DNA of 21,213 nt, from positions 1 to 21,213 of the forward strand of contig DAOVHK010000010.1 in the NCBI GenBank assembly GCA_030671905.1, given 5' to 3'. A program made the translations under genes and the position numbers. This DNA is from Clostridia bacterium. GTDB lineage: Bacteria > UBA6262 > WVXT01. The number at the start of each line of letters is the position of its first letter. Position 1 is the first letter of the stretch. Below the pieces are notes generated by a model. It searched no databases and was not told the origin of the DNA. It saw only the letters and a program-made list of their open reading frames with translations. Below are positions 13,208 to 20,804 of the stretch, in pieces.

Positions 13208-13722
13208 AAAGATATATATTCTTCTTAGTATCCCTCCTTCTATTTGCAACAATTCAGATTGTCCTTCTCCGTCACTTAGCCATAAGAAATGTAACTCCCG
13301 ACCTGATACTAATAGGAGTGGTCTACTTTTCGCTGAAGCATGGTCCTACATTGGGGATTCCCATCGGGTTTTTTTTGGGGTTGATTCAGGACCTCTTTGC
13401 TTTTGGGCTCTTTGGGGCTAACTGTTTAATTAAGACCCTGATTGGCTTTTCTGTGGGAACATTCCAAAAAAGACTGGTTAGAGGAAATATCATGAGCCAG
13501 ATATTTGTGGTATTTTTTACCTGCCTTTTTCAGTATTGGAGTATGTATTGGATAAAAATTTTCTTTGGTCAACCCCCACCTCAGGTGCCGTTCTTTGTAG
13601 TTATTTTTTATCCCGTTTATAATAGTCTCCTGGCTCCTTTATTGTTCTGGATAATGGAACAATGGGAAAAGTTGTGGGGGGGAGGGGTTTATGCGCCAGA
13701 GCGAAATCGATCGGCAATTTGA
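13204..13722 (+). CDS. mreD: Rod shape-determining protein MreD
   Basis: A 172-residue, very hydrophobic protein with about five membrane segments, starting M-K-R-Y-I-F-F-L-V-S-L-L-L-F. The motif T-P-D-L-I-L-I-G-V-V-Y-F near residue 31 and G-F-F-L-G-L-I-Q-D-L-F near residue 55 are typical of MreD (P-D-L and G-x-x-x-G-L-x-x-D). MreD is the membrane partner of MreC in the elongasome. Its ATG overlaps the mreC stop by four bases and its 3' end overlaps mrdA by 32 bp, so the three are probably co-translated. The sequence is weakly conserved as usual; context gives most of the certainty. Confidence 0.92.
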   Translation: MKRYIFFLVSLLLFATIQIVLLRHLAIRNVTPDLILIGVVYFSLKHGPTLGIPIGFFLGLIQDLFAFGLFGANCLIKTLIGFSVGTFQKRLVRGNIMSQIFVVFFTCLFQYWSMYWIKIFFGQPPPQVPFFVVIFYPVYNSLLAPLLFWIMEQWEKLWGGGVYAPERNRSAI

Positions 13723-15565
13723 AGCGAGACTTCAGAGATCTCTGGTGTGGTTTAGATATTTCGTAATCGCCACTCTTGCCATTCTTTTCATAAGGTTATT
13801 CAGCCTTCAAATAATCAAAAAAGGGGAACTTTACAAACTTTCCGAAGCCAATCGTATCCAACTTTTTTTCGACCCTGCTCCCCGGGGTATTATCTACGAC
13901 CGGAATGGGAAAGTTATCGTTCGGAATATAGGGTCCTTTTCAGTTCTCTTCTCGCCCACCAATTTGACCCGGGAGGAAACGGAAAAGATACTCAAGAAAT
14001 TAGGCGGGATTTTAAATCTCGACTACCATTTGATGTTAGCAAAAGTGCGCTCTTCGATTCGCCAGCCACTAAATATCCTTCTGGCTGAGAACGTTCCCCG
14101 CCCCAAGGTCTTCTGCCTGGCAGAGGAGAAAGTTAACCTTCCTGGTGTAAATATTAAAGTCCAACCTAAACGCCATTATCTACACAGAAATTTTGCCAGC
14201 CATCTTTTAGGTCATCTGGGAGAGATCGGACCAAAGGAGCTACGAGCTCTATCTAGGGCTGGATACAAGTTGGGGGATATTATCGGAAAATCTGGCGTAG
14301 AGAAGATTTATGATAATTCTTTACGCGGGAGAAGTGGTGGTCGCCAGGTAGAGATGGACGCCAGGGGTCGCCAGCTTAGAATAATTAGTAGCGTCTTGCC
14401 TGAGGAAGGCGATAGTCTAATTCTGACCCTTGATGAGAGAATCCAGAATCTCTGTGAGGATTCCCTGAAGGGTAAAGCAGGTGCAATCTGTGCAATTAAC
14501 CCTGCCAATGGTGAAGTTTTGGCCCTGGTAAGTAAACCCGATTTCGACCCCAATCTATTTACCGAACGTCTCACTCCATCTCGCACCCAGGAGTTATTTA
14601 CCGATCCAGGACTTCCCATGTTCCATAGGGCAATTCAAAGTCAGTATGCTCCTGGCTCTCTATTTAAAATTGTTACCGCCATAGCTACTCTGGAGGAGGG
14701 AGTCATTACTTTAGATGATACTTTGGTCTGCCGAGGTAGCTTACAAGTCGGAGATAGAGAGTTTAAGTGTTGGAAAGAGAAAGGGCATGGTCGTTTGGAT
14801 ATTGTTCAGGCGATTGCTAAATCTTGTGATGTATTTTTCTATCAGCTCGGTTTAAAAGTGGGTGGGGACAAGATAGCAAAATACGCTCGCATGCTGGGAT
14901 TGGCGGAAAAAATTGGCATTTCCCTGCCCTCAGAGGCAAGGGGTCTCGTGCCGGATTCCACCTGGAAAAAGATAAATTTTGGTGAACAGTGGTATCCTGG
15001 TGATACAGCTAACATGAGCATTGGGCAGGGTTATCTGGAAGTTAGTCCTCTACAGATGGCAAGTTTAATCAGTCTGGTAGCTAATGGAGGTGTAATTTAT
15101 AAACCTTTTATTGTTAAAAAAATAATTGATGGGCAGGAGAATGTAATTAAGACTTTCCAGCCCAAAGTGATGGGAGAGGTGAAAATTTCTTCGGGGACAC
15201 TCTCCATCGTAAGAAGGGGACTCAGAGAAGCTGTTCTCTCCGGCACTTCTCAGGTATTAAAGTTTAAAAGATTGAGTGTGCTGGGCAAGACGGGAACTGC
15301 GGAGAATCCCCATGGGGAAGACCACGCCTGGTTTGTCTGCTATGCGCCAGAAGAGGCTCCCATAATTGCTTTAGCGGTCCTGGTGGAACACGGGGGGCAT
15401 GGAGCCAGTGCGGCTGCGCCTTTAGCCAGAAGGATATTGAATGGAGTATTTACTCTTAAGGGAGAGAAAGAGCCAGAAATTTTCGTAGGAAAAAATGGGG
15501 TCAACTCTATTTTTTCTAAAAGGAGTAGCTCCGATTTATCGGAGCGTTTAGAATATGCGCATTAA
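13691..15565 (+). CDS. mrdA: Penicillin-binding protein 2 (elongasome transpeptidase)
   Basis: A 624-residue class B PBP: short cytosolic N-terminus, one membrane anchor (about residues 20-42), a dimerisation/pedestal region with F-D-P-A-P-R-G-I-I-Y-D-R-N-G, then the transpeptidase domain. Active-site motifs are S323-x-x-K326 (P-G-S-L-F-K), S378-C-D380 in the SxN position (SxD is usual in PBP2), and K533-T-G535. It cross-links lateral-wall peptidoglycan with RodA. The ATG follows GGAGGGG inside mreD. The last residues (R-S-S-S-D-L-S-E-R-L-E-Y-A-H) are encoded by a palindromic repeat rather than by recognisable PBP2 sequence, and the gene overlaps rodA by 11 bp. Confidence 0.96.
   Translation: MRQSEIDRQFEARLQRSLVWFRYFVIATLAILFIRLFSLQIIKKGELYKLSEANRIQLFFDPAPRGIIYDRNGKVIVRNIGSFSVLFSPTNLTREETEKILKKLGGILNLDYHLMLAKVRSSIRQPLNILLAENVPRPKVFCLAEEKVNLPGVNIKVQPKRHYLHRNFASHLLGHLGEIGPKELRALSRAGYKLGDIIGKSGVEKIYDNSLRGRSGGRQVEMDARGRQLRIISSVLPEEGDSLILTLDERIQNLCEDSLKGKAGAICAINPANGEVLALVSKPDFDPNLFTERLTPSRTQELFTDPGLPMFHRAIQSQYAPGSLFKIVTAIATLEEGVITLDDTLVCRGSLQVGDREFKCWKEKGHGRLDIVQAIAKSCDVFFYQLGLKVGGDKIAKYARMLGLAEKIGISLPSEARGLVPDSTWKKINFGEQWYPGDTANMSIGQGYLEVSPLQMASLISLVANGGVIYKPFIVKKIIDGQENVIKTFQPKVMGEVKISSGTLSIVRRGLREAVLSGTSQVLKFKRLSVLGKTGTAENPHGEDHAWFVCYAPEEAPIIALAVLVEHGGHGASAAAPLARRILNGVFTLKGEKEPEIFVGKNGVNSIFSKRSSSDLSERLEYAH
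15522..15553. repeat. Palindromic element at the mrdA-rodA junction
   Basis: GGAGTAGC (15522-15529), stem GCTCCGAT (15528-15535) / ATCGGAGC (15538-15545) around TT, then GCGTTTAGAA (15544-15553). Ends and stem are nearly identical to the mreC copy. It encodes the C-terminus of PBP2 and ends one base before the rodA ATG. Confidence 0.8.
15541..15554 (+). promoter_or_regulatory. Probable rodA ribosome-binding site inside the palindrome
   Basis: The only purine-rich SD-like sequence before the rodA ATG (15555) is GGAG at 15541-15544, which is part of the right stem arm of the palindromic element, 10 bases from the start. In RNA the hairpin would sequester it. Ribosomes translating through mrdA would melt the stem, so rodA translation may depend on mrdA translation. 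This is inference from sequence. Confidence 0.5.
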
Positions 15566-16859
15566 AGACATTTCTATAAGATTCGATTACTATCTATTTT
15601 TCGCCATGGTTCTTCTTGTTGCCATTGGCTGTTTAATGATTTATAGTGCAATGTATGGAAGCCCGTCGAAAACTCCTCTCTATGCAACACAGGGTTTTTA
15701 TGCTCTCCTGGGAATGGTAGTGATAATAATTGTAATAGGGATAAATTACCAGTTATTCAACCAGTATGGGAAATGGATATACTTATTTTCACTTTTTCTA
15801 TTAGTCCTCACTCTATTCTTGGGTAAGAGTGTGCATGGCGCCCGCAGCTGGTTTCCTATTGGGAATCTCACGTTTCAGGCTGCTGAGTTCGCCAAGCTCG
15901 GTCTGATTATCATACTCGCTCAATACTTCACCAATTACCCTGAGGCAGTGAAGAGAATTTCCGGACTGATAGTTCCTTTCTTGTTGACTCTTGTTCCTGT
16001 GGCACTTATTATATTGCAACCCGACCCTGGCTCGGCCCTGGTCTTTCTGGCAATATTTTTGGCAATGTTATATCTTGGAGGAGCGAGAATAATCTATCTG
16101 GTATCCTTTATCTCTGTAGGAATTTTAGCTTTGGGGATTCCTTTACTTTTGGCTCTCGACTCTCAAAATAAGACTTTTTTTCCCAGAATTTTCAGTAACC
16201 TTTCGTCCACTCTTGGCTTTATAATAGTCGTTATTGCAGTTATTGGGCTTGTCTGTTATATCTTATCCAGGCTTAAATTTCGTGTAGGGGTTAACCATTT
16301 TCTTTTCACTTCCTTAATTGTCTCTGGCGGAATTATGCTCTCCTATCCTTTAGATTTCTTTCTAAAAGAGTATCAGAAGATGAGATTGGTCTGCTTCATT
16401 AAACCGTCCATCGACCCATTAGGTGCCGGATACCATATAATACAATCCCAAATCTCCATTGGTTCAGGTGGATTCCTGGGGAAGGGACTATTAACAGGAA
16501 CTCAAGGGAAACTGGGCTTTCTTCCAGCGCAACATACAGATTTCATCTTCTCCCTCTTTTCGGAGGAAATGGGATTTCTTGGCGCTGGCTTGTTGATTTT
16601 ACTCTTCTCCATTTTGCTCTTGCGGGCAATAAGAATTGCTTCCCTGGCAAGGAACCGTTTTGGAAGCCTGTTAGCAGGGGGCATTGTGGCTATGTTCCTT
16701 TTCCAGATTATTGTTAATTTGGGAATGACTATGGGAATTATGCCAGTTACCGGGCTTCCTTTACCTTTTGTCAGTAGGGGAGGCTCATCCCTGATTACTT
16801 CTATGGCCGGGGTAGGGATTCTTTTGAGTATTTACAGTCGCCGTCTTACATATTGGTAA
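15555..16859 (+). CDS. rodA: Peptidoglycan glycosyltransferase RodA (SEDS family)
   Basis: A 434-residue polytopic membrane protein that polymerises lipid II into glycan strands together with PBP2. SEDS landmarks: G-A-R-S-W-F-P-I-G near residue 94, Q-P-D-P-G-S-A-L-V near 154 (with the catalytic-region aspartate), L-G-F-L-P-A-Q-H-T-D-F-I-F-S-L-F-S-E-E-M-G, and the C-terminal P-V-T-G-L-P-L-P-F-V-S-R-G-G-S-S. It is about 50-60 residues longer than E. coli RodA, with extra hydrophobic sequence (about residues 175-270) before the I-D-P-L-G-A-G-Y-H motif. The frame overlaps the end of mrdA by 11 bp. Confidence 0.95.
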   Translation: MRIKDISIRFDYYLFFAMVLLVAIGCLMIYSAMYGSPSKTPLYATQGFYALLGMVVIIIVIGINYQLFNQYGKWIYLFSLFLLVLTLFLGKSVHGARSWFPIGNLTFQAAEFAKLGLIIILAQYFTNYPEAVKRISGLIVPFLLTLVPVALIILQPDPGSALVFLAIFLAMLYLGGARIIYLVSFISVGILALGIPLLLALDSQNKTFFPRIFSNLSSTLGFIIVVIAVIGLVCYILSRLKFRVGVNHFLFTSLIVSGGIMLSYPLDFFLKEYQKMRLVCFIKPSIDPLGAGYHIIQSQISIGSGGFLGKGLLTGTQGKLGFLPAQHTDFIFSLFSEEMGFLGAGLLILLFSILLLRAIRIASLARNRFGSLLAGGIVAMFLFQIIVNLGMTMGIMPVTGLPLPFVSRGGSSLITSMAGVGILLSIYSRRLTYW

Positions 16860-16872
16860 ACTATTTCGTAGC

Positions 16873-16945
16873 AACTCCCCTCTCCCTTCTGGGGAGAGGG
16901 TTAGGCCTGCCCATTCTGGGCCACGGCCAGGGGTGAGGGGGAGTT
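16873..16945. repeat. Compound GC-rich palindromic repeat between rodA and the radical-SAM gene
   Basis: Outer arms AACTCCCC (16873-16880) and GGGGAGTT (16938-16945) enclose a hairpin CCCTCTCCC (16878-16886) / GGGAGAGGG (16892-16900) and a second nested hairpin GCCCA (16909-16913) / TGGGC (16917-16921) between GGCC tetranucleotides (16904-16907, 16925-16928). The overall pattern, C/T-rich arm, G-rich arm, then TTAGG...GGTGAGGGG, resembles a repeat seen dispersed in many bacterial genomes. No T-run follows, so it is not a classic terminator. Confidence 0.75.
16935..16943 (+). promoter_or_regulatory. Ribosome-binding site of the radical-SAM gene inside the repeat
   Basis: GAGGGGGAG ends seven bases before the TTG at 16951 and forms part of the right outer arm of the compound palindrome. 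A GTG at 16933 in the same frame lies within the repeat itself and lacks its own SD, so TTG 16951 is favoured. Confidence 0.6.
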
Positions 16946-16950
16946 ATAAT

Positions 16951-18669
16951 TTGGAAAAGACTGTGCTGGAGGACATTTTACCGTTTGTTTCTAAACCGGG
17001 CAGGTATCTGGGTAATGAGTGGAATGTGATTCATAAAGATTGGGAAAGAGCCCAGGTAAAAGTTGTTTTATGTTACCCTGATATCTATGAACTGGGTATG
17101 TCTAACCTGGGATTGCAAATTCTCTATTCTATTATTAACCAGAGGCAAGACTCACTTGCTGAAAGGGTCTATGCCCCGGGATTAGATATTGAAGAGATAT
17201 TAAAGGATAGAGGAATTCCCCTCTTCTCTCTTGAGTCGAAAAAGCCTCTTAAGGATTTCGATATTATTGGTTTTACTCTACAGCACGAATTATCCTATAC
17301 CAATGTTTTGAACATCTTAAATTTAGCAAACATTCCCCTTCGTTCCCGGAACCGAAATGGGAAATTTCCCTTAATAATAGCGGGTGGTCCTTCTGTTTCT
17401 AATCCCGAACCTTTAGCCGATTTTATTGATGCTTTTGTCCTGGGAGACGGGGAGGAAGTAATAGAAGAAATTATAGAAACTTATAAGAAGTGGAGTAGCA
17501 GACTTCAGTCTGCGTTTAGAAATAAGGGAAATGGGTTCCTTAAAGCACTGGCAAAGATTCCCGGAGTCTATGTGCCATCGTTATATGAAGTAAATTATAA
17601 AGAAGATGGCACTATCCAACGGATGGAGAGGAAAGGAGATGGAATCCCCGAAAGGATAGATAAGAGAGTAGTAGACCTGGAGACCTCTCACTATCCTCTG
17701 GCGCCACTGGTACCATTAATCGATATATCACAGAATCGGTTGAACTTAGAGATACAGCGAGGTTGTCCCCATAGTTGCCGCTTCTGTCAAAGCCAGGTAG
17801 TATATGGGCCTTGCCGGGTAAGGCCCAAAAAGAGATTGCTGGAAATTGCTGAAGTCTCTTTAAAATCGACTGGTTATGATGAGATGTCTCTAACCTCCCT
17901 TTCCTCTACCGATTATCCTGGAATTGAGGAATTTATTGGTGAATTCTTAGATTGCTTTGGAAAGAATCACACTTCCATCTCTTTACCTTCTCTAAGACCG
18001 GATAAGTTTTCCCTCGCTCTGGCAATCCGGATTCGAAAGATTAGAAAGACAGGGTTAACTTTTGCCCCGGAAGCGGGAAGTGAAAGATTGCGCAAATTAA
18101 TTGGTAAGAAAATTAGTGATGAAGAGTTCGCTTCTACCATTTCCCAGGCCTATAATGCTGGTTGGAGGCTGGTGAAATTATACTTTATGATTGGTCTGCC
18201 TACTGAAGAAGAAGAGGATATTGAAGCGATAATAAGACTGGTAAAAGAACTAAAGAAGAGACACAAAAACTTAAACTTTAACATAACCATTGCTCCCTTT
18301 GTTCCCAAACCACATACTTCTTTCCAATTGCTCCCTATGGAAAAGCTTACAGAATTGAGAAGGAAAAAGGATTATCTTTCTCGCCGACTTCCCGCCCAGG
18401 TTAAGGGTCATATTGTGGAATCTTCTTTTTTAGAAGCTGTGTTCAGCAGGGGAGATAGGAGACTGGGAATGGTTCTGGAAAAGGCCTGGGAAATGGGTTG
18501 TAAATTTGACCAGTGGAAAGAACATTTTCGTTTCCCTGTCTGGCAGGAAGCTTTCTCCAAGTGTTCTATTGACCCCGACTTCTATGTCTATCGAAAGAGA
18601 GACTCTGAGGAAATATTACCCTGGAGTCATCTCGAATTCTGGGGACATCCGAATTCTAGGATGGCATAA
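16951..18669 (+). CDS. Radical-SAM protein of unknown function (TIGR03960-type)
   Basis: Started at TTG 16951 it is a 572-residue protein beginning E-K-T-V-L-E-D-I-L-P-F-V-S-K-P-G-R-Y-L-G-N-E-W-N, the typical opening of this family. The N-terminal part (Y-P-D-I-Y-E-L-G-M-S-N-L-G) resembles cobalamin-binding-type domains. The [4Fe-4S]-S-adenosylmethionine site is C272-x3-C276-x2-C279 in Q-R-G-C-P-H-S-C-R-F-C. F-A-P-E-A-G-S-E-R-L-R follows in the barrel. The family occurs next to or fused with DUF2344 proteins and near rng, rplU and rpmA; substrate and product are unknown. Residues about 181-191 (S-S-R-L-Q-S-A-F-R) are encoded by a palindromic repeat. The stop overlaps the next start (TAATG). 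Confidence 0.9.
   Translation: MEKTVLEDILPFVSKPGRYLGNEWNVIHKDWERAQVKVVLCYPDIYELGMSNLGLQILYSIINQRQDSLAERVYAPGLDIEEILKDRGIPLFSLESKKPLKDFDIIGFTLQHELSYTNVLNILNLANIPLRSRNRNGKFPLIIAGGPSVSNPEPLADFIDAFVLGDGEEVIEEIIETYKKWSSRLQSAFRNKGNGFLKALAKIPGVYVPSLYEVNYKEDGTIQRMERKGDGIPERIDKRVVDLETSHYPLAPLVPLIDISQNRLNLEIQRGCPHSCRFCQSQVVYGPCRVRPKKRLLEIAEVSLKSTGYDEMSLTSLSSTDYPGIEEFIGEFLDCFGKNHTSISLPSLRPDKFSLALAIRIRKIRKTGLTFAPEAGSERLRKLIGKKISDEEFASTISQAYNAGWRLVKLYFMIGLPTEEEEDIEAIIRLVKELKKRHKNLNFNITIAPFVPKPHTSFQLLPMEKLTELRRKKDYLSRRLPAQVKGHIVESSFLEAVFSRGDRRLGMVLEKAWEMGCKFDQWKEHFRFPVWQEAFSKCSIDPDFYVYRKRDSEEILPWSHLEFWGHPNSRMA
17492..17521. repeat. Palindromic element inside the radical-SAM gene
   Basis: GGAGTAGC (17492-17499), stem GCAGACT (17498-17504) / AGTCTGC (17507-17513) around TC, then GCGTTTAGAA (17512-17521). 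Ends match the mreC and mrdA copies, while stem bases differ but remain self-complementary. A short direct repeat ATAAG (17483-17487 and 17522-17526) lies 39 bp apart, a multiple of three. It is read through in frame without a stop. Confidence 0.78.
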
Positions 18670-19337
18670 TGAACAGTGTTCAAAGAGTTAGAATAGAATA
18701 TAGCAAAAAAGGGCCCATTCGTTATATAGGGCATCTGGACTTAATACATACGTTCTTTCGCGCCCTCAAAAGAGCCAACTTACCTGTGAGTTACACTCAG
18801 GGATTTAATCCGCGGATTAAATGTTCTTTTTCACCTGCTCTTCCTTTAGGATTCGCCAGTGAGGCTGAATATATAGAACTATATCTGGATAAGAAAATAG
18901 ACATTTCCAGTTCCATAGGTAATCTACAGAAAGAATTACCCCAGGGACTGACTGTTCGCGATATGGAAAAACTTCCCTTGTTCGGTAAGTCCAACAATGT
19001 AAAGATAAAAACGGTTACATATAGAATTAATCTTCAGCAATTTTTTGGGAAGTCCACAGTTCCTGGTCAGGCAAGCAAGGAAGATATAGAAGGAAAGATA
19101 AGAAATTTTCTGGATAAAGAAGAGATTTTCCTTATAAATAAGAAGGGAAGGAGAGTAAATATCCGCCCTCTAATTTTAAGTATAGAAATGGAGAAAGACT
19201 GGAACATCAGACTGTTGCTGAAGGTAAGAGGGGGATTCAATTTCAATCCCAGAATAATCATCAAGACACTTCTGGGAGTGGAGAAGAAAGATTTAGCTTT
19301 TGTGGAGTTTACCAGAGAGAAATTCTTATTCTGGTGA
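18669..19337 (+). CDS. DUF2344 protein (TIGR03936-type), partner of the radical-SAM protein
   Basis: A 222-residue protein starting M-N-S-V-Q-R-V-R-I-E-Y-S-K-K-G-P-I-R-Y-I-G-H-L-D-L-I-H-T-F-F-R-A, with G-F-N-P-R-I-K-C-S-F-S-P-A-L-P-L-G-F-A-S near residue 44. Both are hallmarks of the DUF2344/TIGR03936 family. In many bacteria this module is the C-terminal part of the upstream radical-SAM protein; here it is separate, with start and stop codons sharing one base, so a complex is likely. The molecular function is unknown. The C-terminal half (K-D-L-A-F-V-E-F-T-R-E-K) is less conserved. No cysteine cluster is visible. Confidence 0.9.
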   Translation: MNSVQRVRIEYSKKGPIRYIGHLDLIHTFFRALKRANLPVSYTQGFNPRIKCSFSPALPLGFASEAEYIELYLDKKIDISSSIGNLQKELPQGLTVRDMEKLPLFGKSNNVKIKTVTYRINLQQFFGKSTVPGQASKEDIEGKIRNFLDKEEIFLINKKGRRVNIRPLILSIEMEKDWNIRLLLKVRGGFNFNPRIIIKTLLGVEKKDLAFVEFTREKFLFW

Positions 19338-19361
19338 AGAATCTATCAAGGAGAAAATTAT

Positions 19362-20768
19362 ATGAGAAAAGAAATAATAGTTGATGTAGCTGAAGATGAA
19401 GTGAGAATTGCTCTGGTTGAAGATGGGCATCTCGTTGAGTTATTCATTGAGAGAATAGAGGAAAAGAGTTTAGTGGGAAATATCTATCAGGGGAAAGTGG
19501 TGAATATTCTAAGGGGACTCAGGTCTGCTTTTCTGGATTTAGGGTTGGAGAAGAATGCTTTTCTCCCCTTAGGGGATATTCCACTGGATAAGAGACAGAT
19601 AAACAAGGGCGATCGTTTATTGGTTCAGATAGTAAAGGAGTCAATTGGAGCCAAAGGAGCAAAGGCCACAGCCGAGATAAGCCTTCCGGGAAGGTATCTT
19701 GTGTTCATGCCCAATGTGGAGCATATCGGGATATCCAAGAGAATCCTGGATGATAAGGAACGCAGGAGATTAAGAGAAATAATTAAAGAGATTATTCCAA
19801 AAGGAGCGGGATTTGTTGTGCGCACAGAAGCCAGCGGTCATCGCAGAAAGGATTTAATTCGCGAATGTAAGTATCTTTTGAATTTGTGGCAGATAATAAA
19901 GAAAAAGAGAGAGATAATTGGGGAGAAGTATCTTGTGCACAAGGCATTTGGTCTAATCTTTTATGTAGTGCGAGAACTATTTACTGAGGAAGTAGACAGT
20001 CTAATCATAAATTCCCAGACGGAGTATAAACAAGTCAGAAGTTATGCGAAGATGACAGATCCTCGTCTTCTAAGGAAGTTACGTCTCTATAAGAAGAAAT
20101 CGCCACTTTTTGAGATGCACAATTTGGAAAATCAACTGTCCAAAATGAAAGACCAGAAAATTATATTGCCTTGTGGAGGTTCAATTATCATTGAGCAAGC
20201 AGAGGCTTTGACTGCGATTGATGTCAACACAGGTAGGTTCGCCGGGGGAAAAAGTCTGGAGGAGACAACCTTCCTCGCCAATTGCCAGGCAGCTGAGGAG
20301 ATTATGCGGCAGGTTCGCCTGAGGAACATCGGAGGACTAATCATTATAGATTTTATTGAGATGAAACAGAGAAAAAATAGAGATAAAGTTATGGATATTC
20401 TACACCAACAGACTTTGAGGGATAAAGCGAAGATAGATTTGCTACCCATTACCAAGCTGGGACTGGCGGAGATGAGCCGTCAGAGGAAAAGGGAGAGTAT
20501 CATTGATATACTTTGTCAGCCCTGCCCTTACTGTGCAGGCAGCGGATTGGTATTTTCAGAAAAGACTATGTTTATAAAGATTAAGAAAGAAATTTTAAGG
20601 ACTGCAGCCCAAACAGGGGATAAATATCTTAATGTGTTTATGAATCCCAGAATTGCTCCCCTGTTTGACGAGAAGAAAGTAGAGCAAATTTCTAAAATGA
20701 CTGGTAAGAGAATAAAAATCAGGCCCGATTATAAACTACACGTAGAAGAGTTTGAGATCACTCCGTAA
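19362..20768 (+). CDS. rng: Ribonuclease G (RNase E/G family)
   Basis: A 468-residue endoribonuclease with an N-terminal S1 RNA-binding domain (G-N-I-Y-Q-G-K-V-V-N-I-L-R-G-L-R-S-A-F-L-D-L-G near residue 39). Magnesium ligands D287 (A-I-D-V-N-T-G) and D330 (I-I-D-F-I-E-M) are 43 residues apart, as D303 and D346 are in E. coli RNase E. The zinc-link C388-P-Y-C391 follows at the same 58-residue spacing. There is no long C-terminal scaffold, so RNase G is the better name. The family cuts single-stranded 5'-monophosphate RNA in rRNA maturation and mRNA decay. AAGGAGA precedes the ATG. Confidence 0.95.
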   Translation: MRKEIIVDVAEDEVRIALVEDGHLVELFIERIEEKSLVGNIYQGKVVNILRGLRSAFLDLGLEKNAFLPLGDIPLDKRQINKGDRLLVQIVKESIGAKGAKATAEISLPGRYLVFMPNVEHIGISKRILDDKERRRLREIIKEIIPKGAGFVVRTEASGHRRKDLIRECKYLLNLWQIIKKKREIIGEKYLVHKAFGLIFYVVRELFTEEVDSLIINSQTEYKQVRSYAKMTDPRLLRKLRLYKKKSPLFEMHNLENQLSKMKDQKIILPCGGSIIIEQAEALTAIDVNTGRFAGGKSLEETTFLANCQAAEEIMRQVRLRNIGGLIIIDFIEMKQRKNRDKVMDILHQQTLRDKAKIDLLPITKLGLAEMSRQRKRESIIDILCQPCPYCAGSGLVFSEKTMFIKIKKEILRTAAQTGDKYLNVFMNPRIAPLFDEKKVEQISKMTGKRIKIRPDYKLHVEEFEITP

Positions 20769-20771
20769 GAT

Positions 20772-20798
20772 AAAAAAATGACTCTGACCCCTTTTTTT
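20772..20798. repeat. A-tract / core / T-tract element between rng and rplU
   Basis: AAAAAAA (20772-20778), core TGACTCTGACCCC (20779-20791), TTTTTTT (20792-20798), starting three bases after the rng stop. Its build matches the element at 9067-9089 with a different core. The right part, CCCCTTTT (20788-20795), is also the exact reverse complement of AAAAGGGG at 20810-20817, so a second inverted repeat spans the -35 box of the downstream promoter. Confidence 0.6.
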
Positions 20799-20804
20799 GT
20801 TTTC

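Noticed and set aside
16933..16950. GTG 16933 as start of the radical-SAM gene
   Set aside because: It lies inside the GC-rich repeat, adds six residues not expected in the family, and lacks an SD, whereas TTG 16951 has GAGGGGGAG at good spacing.
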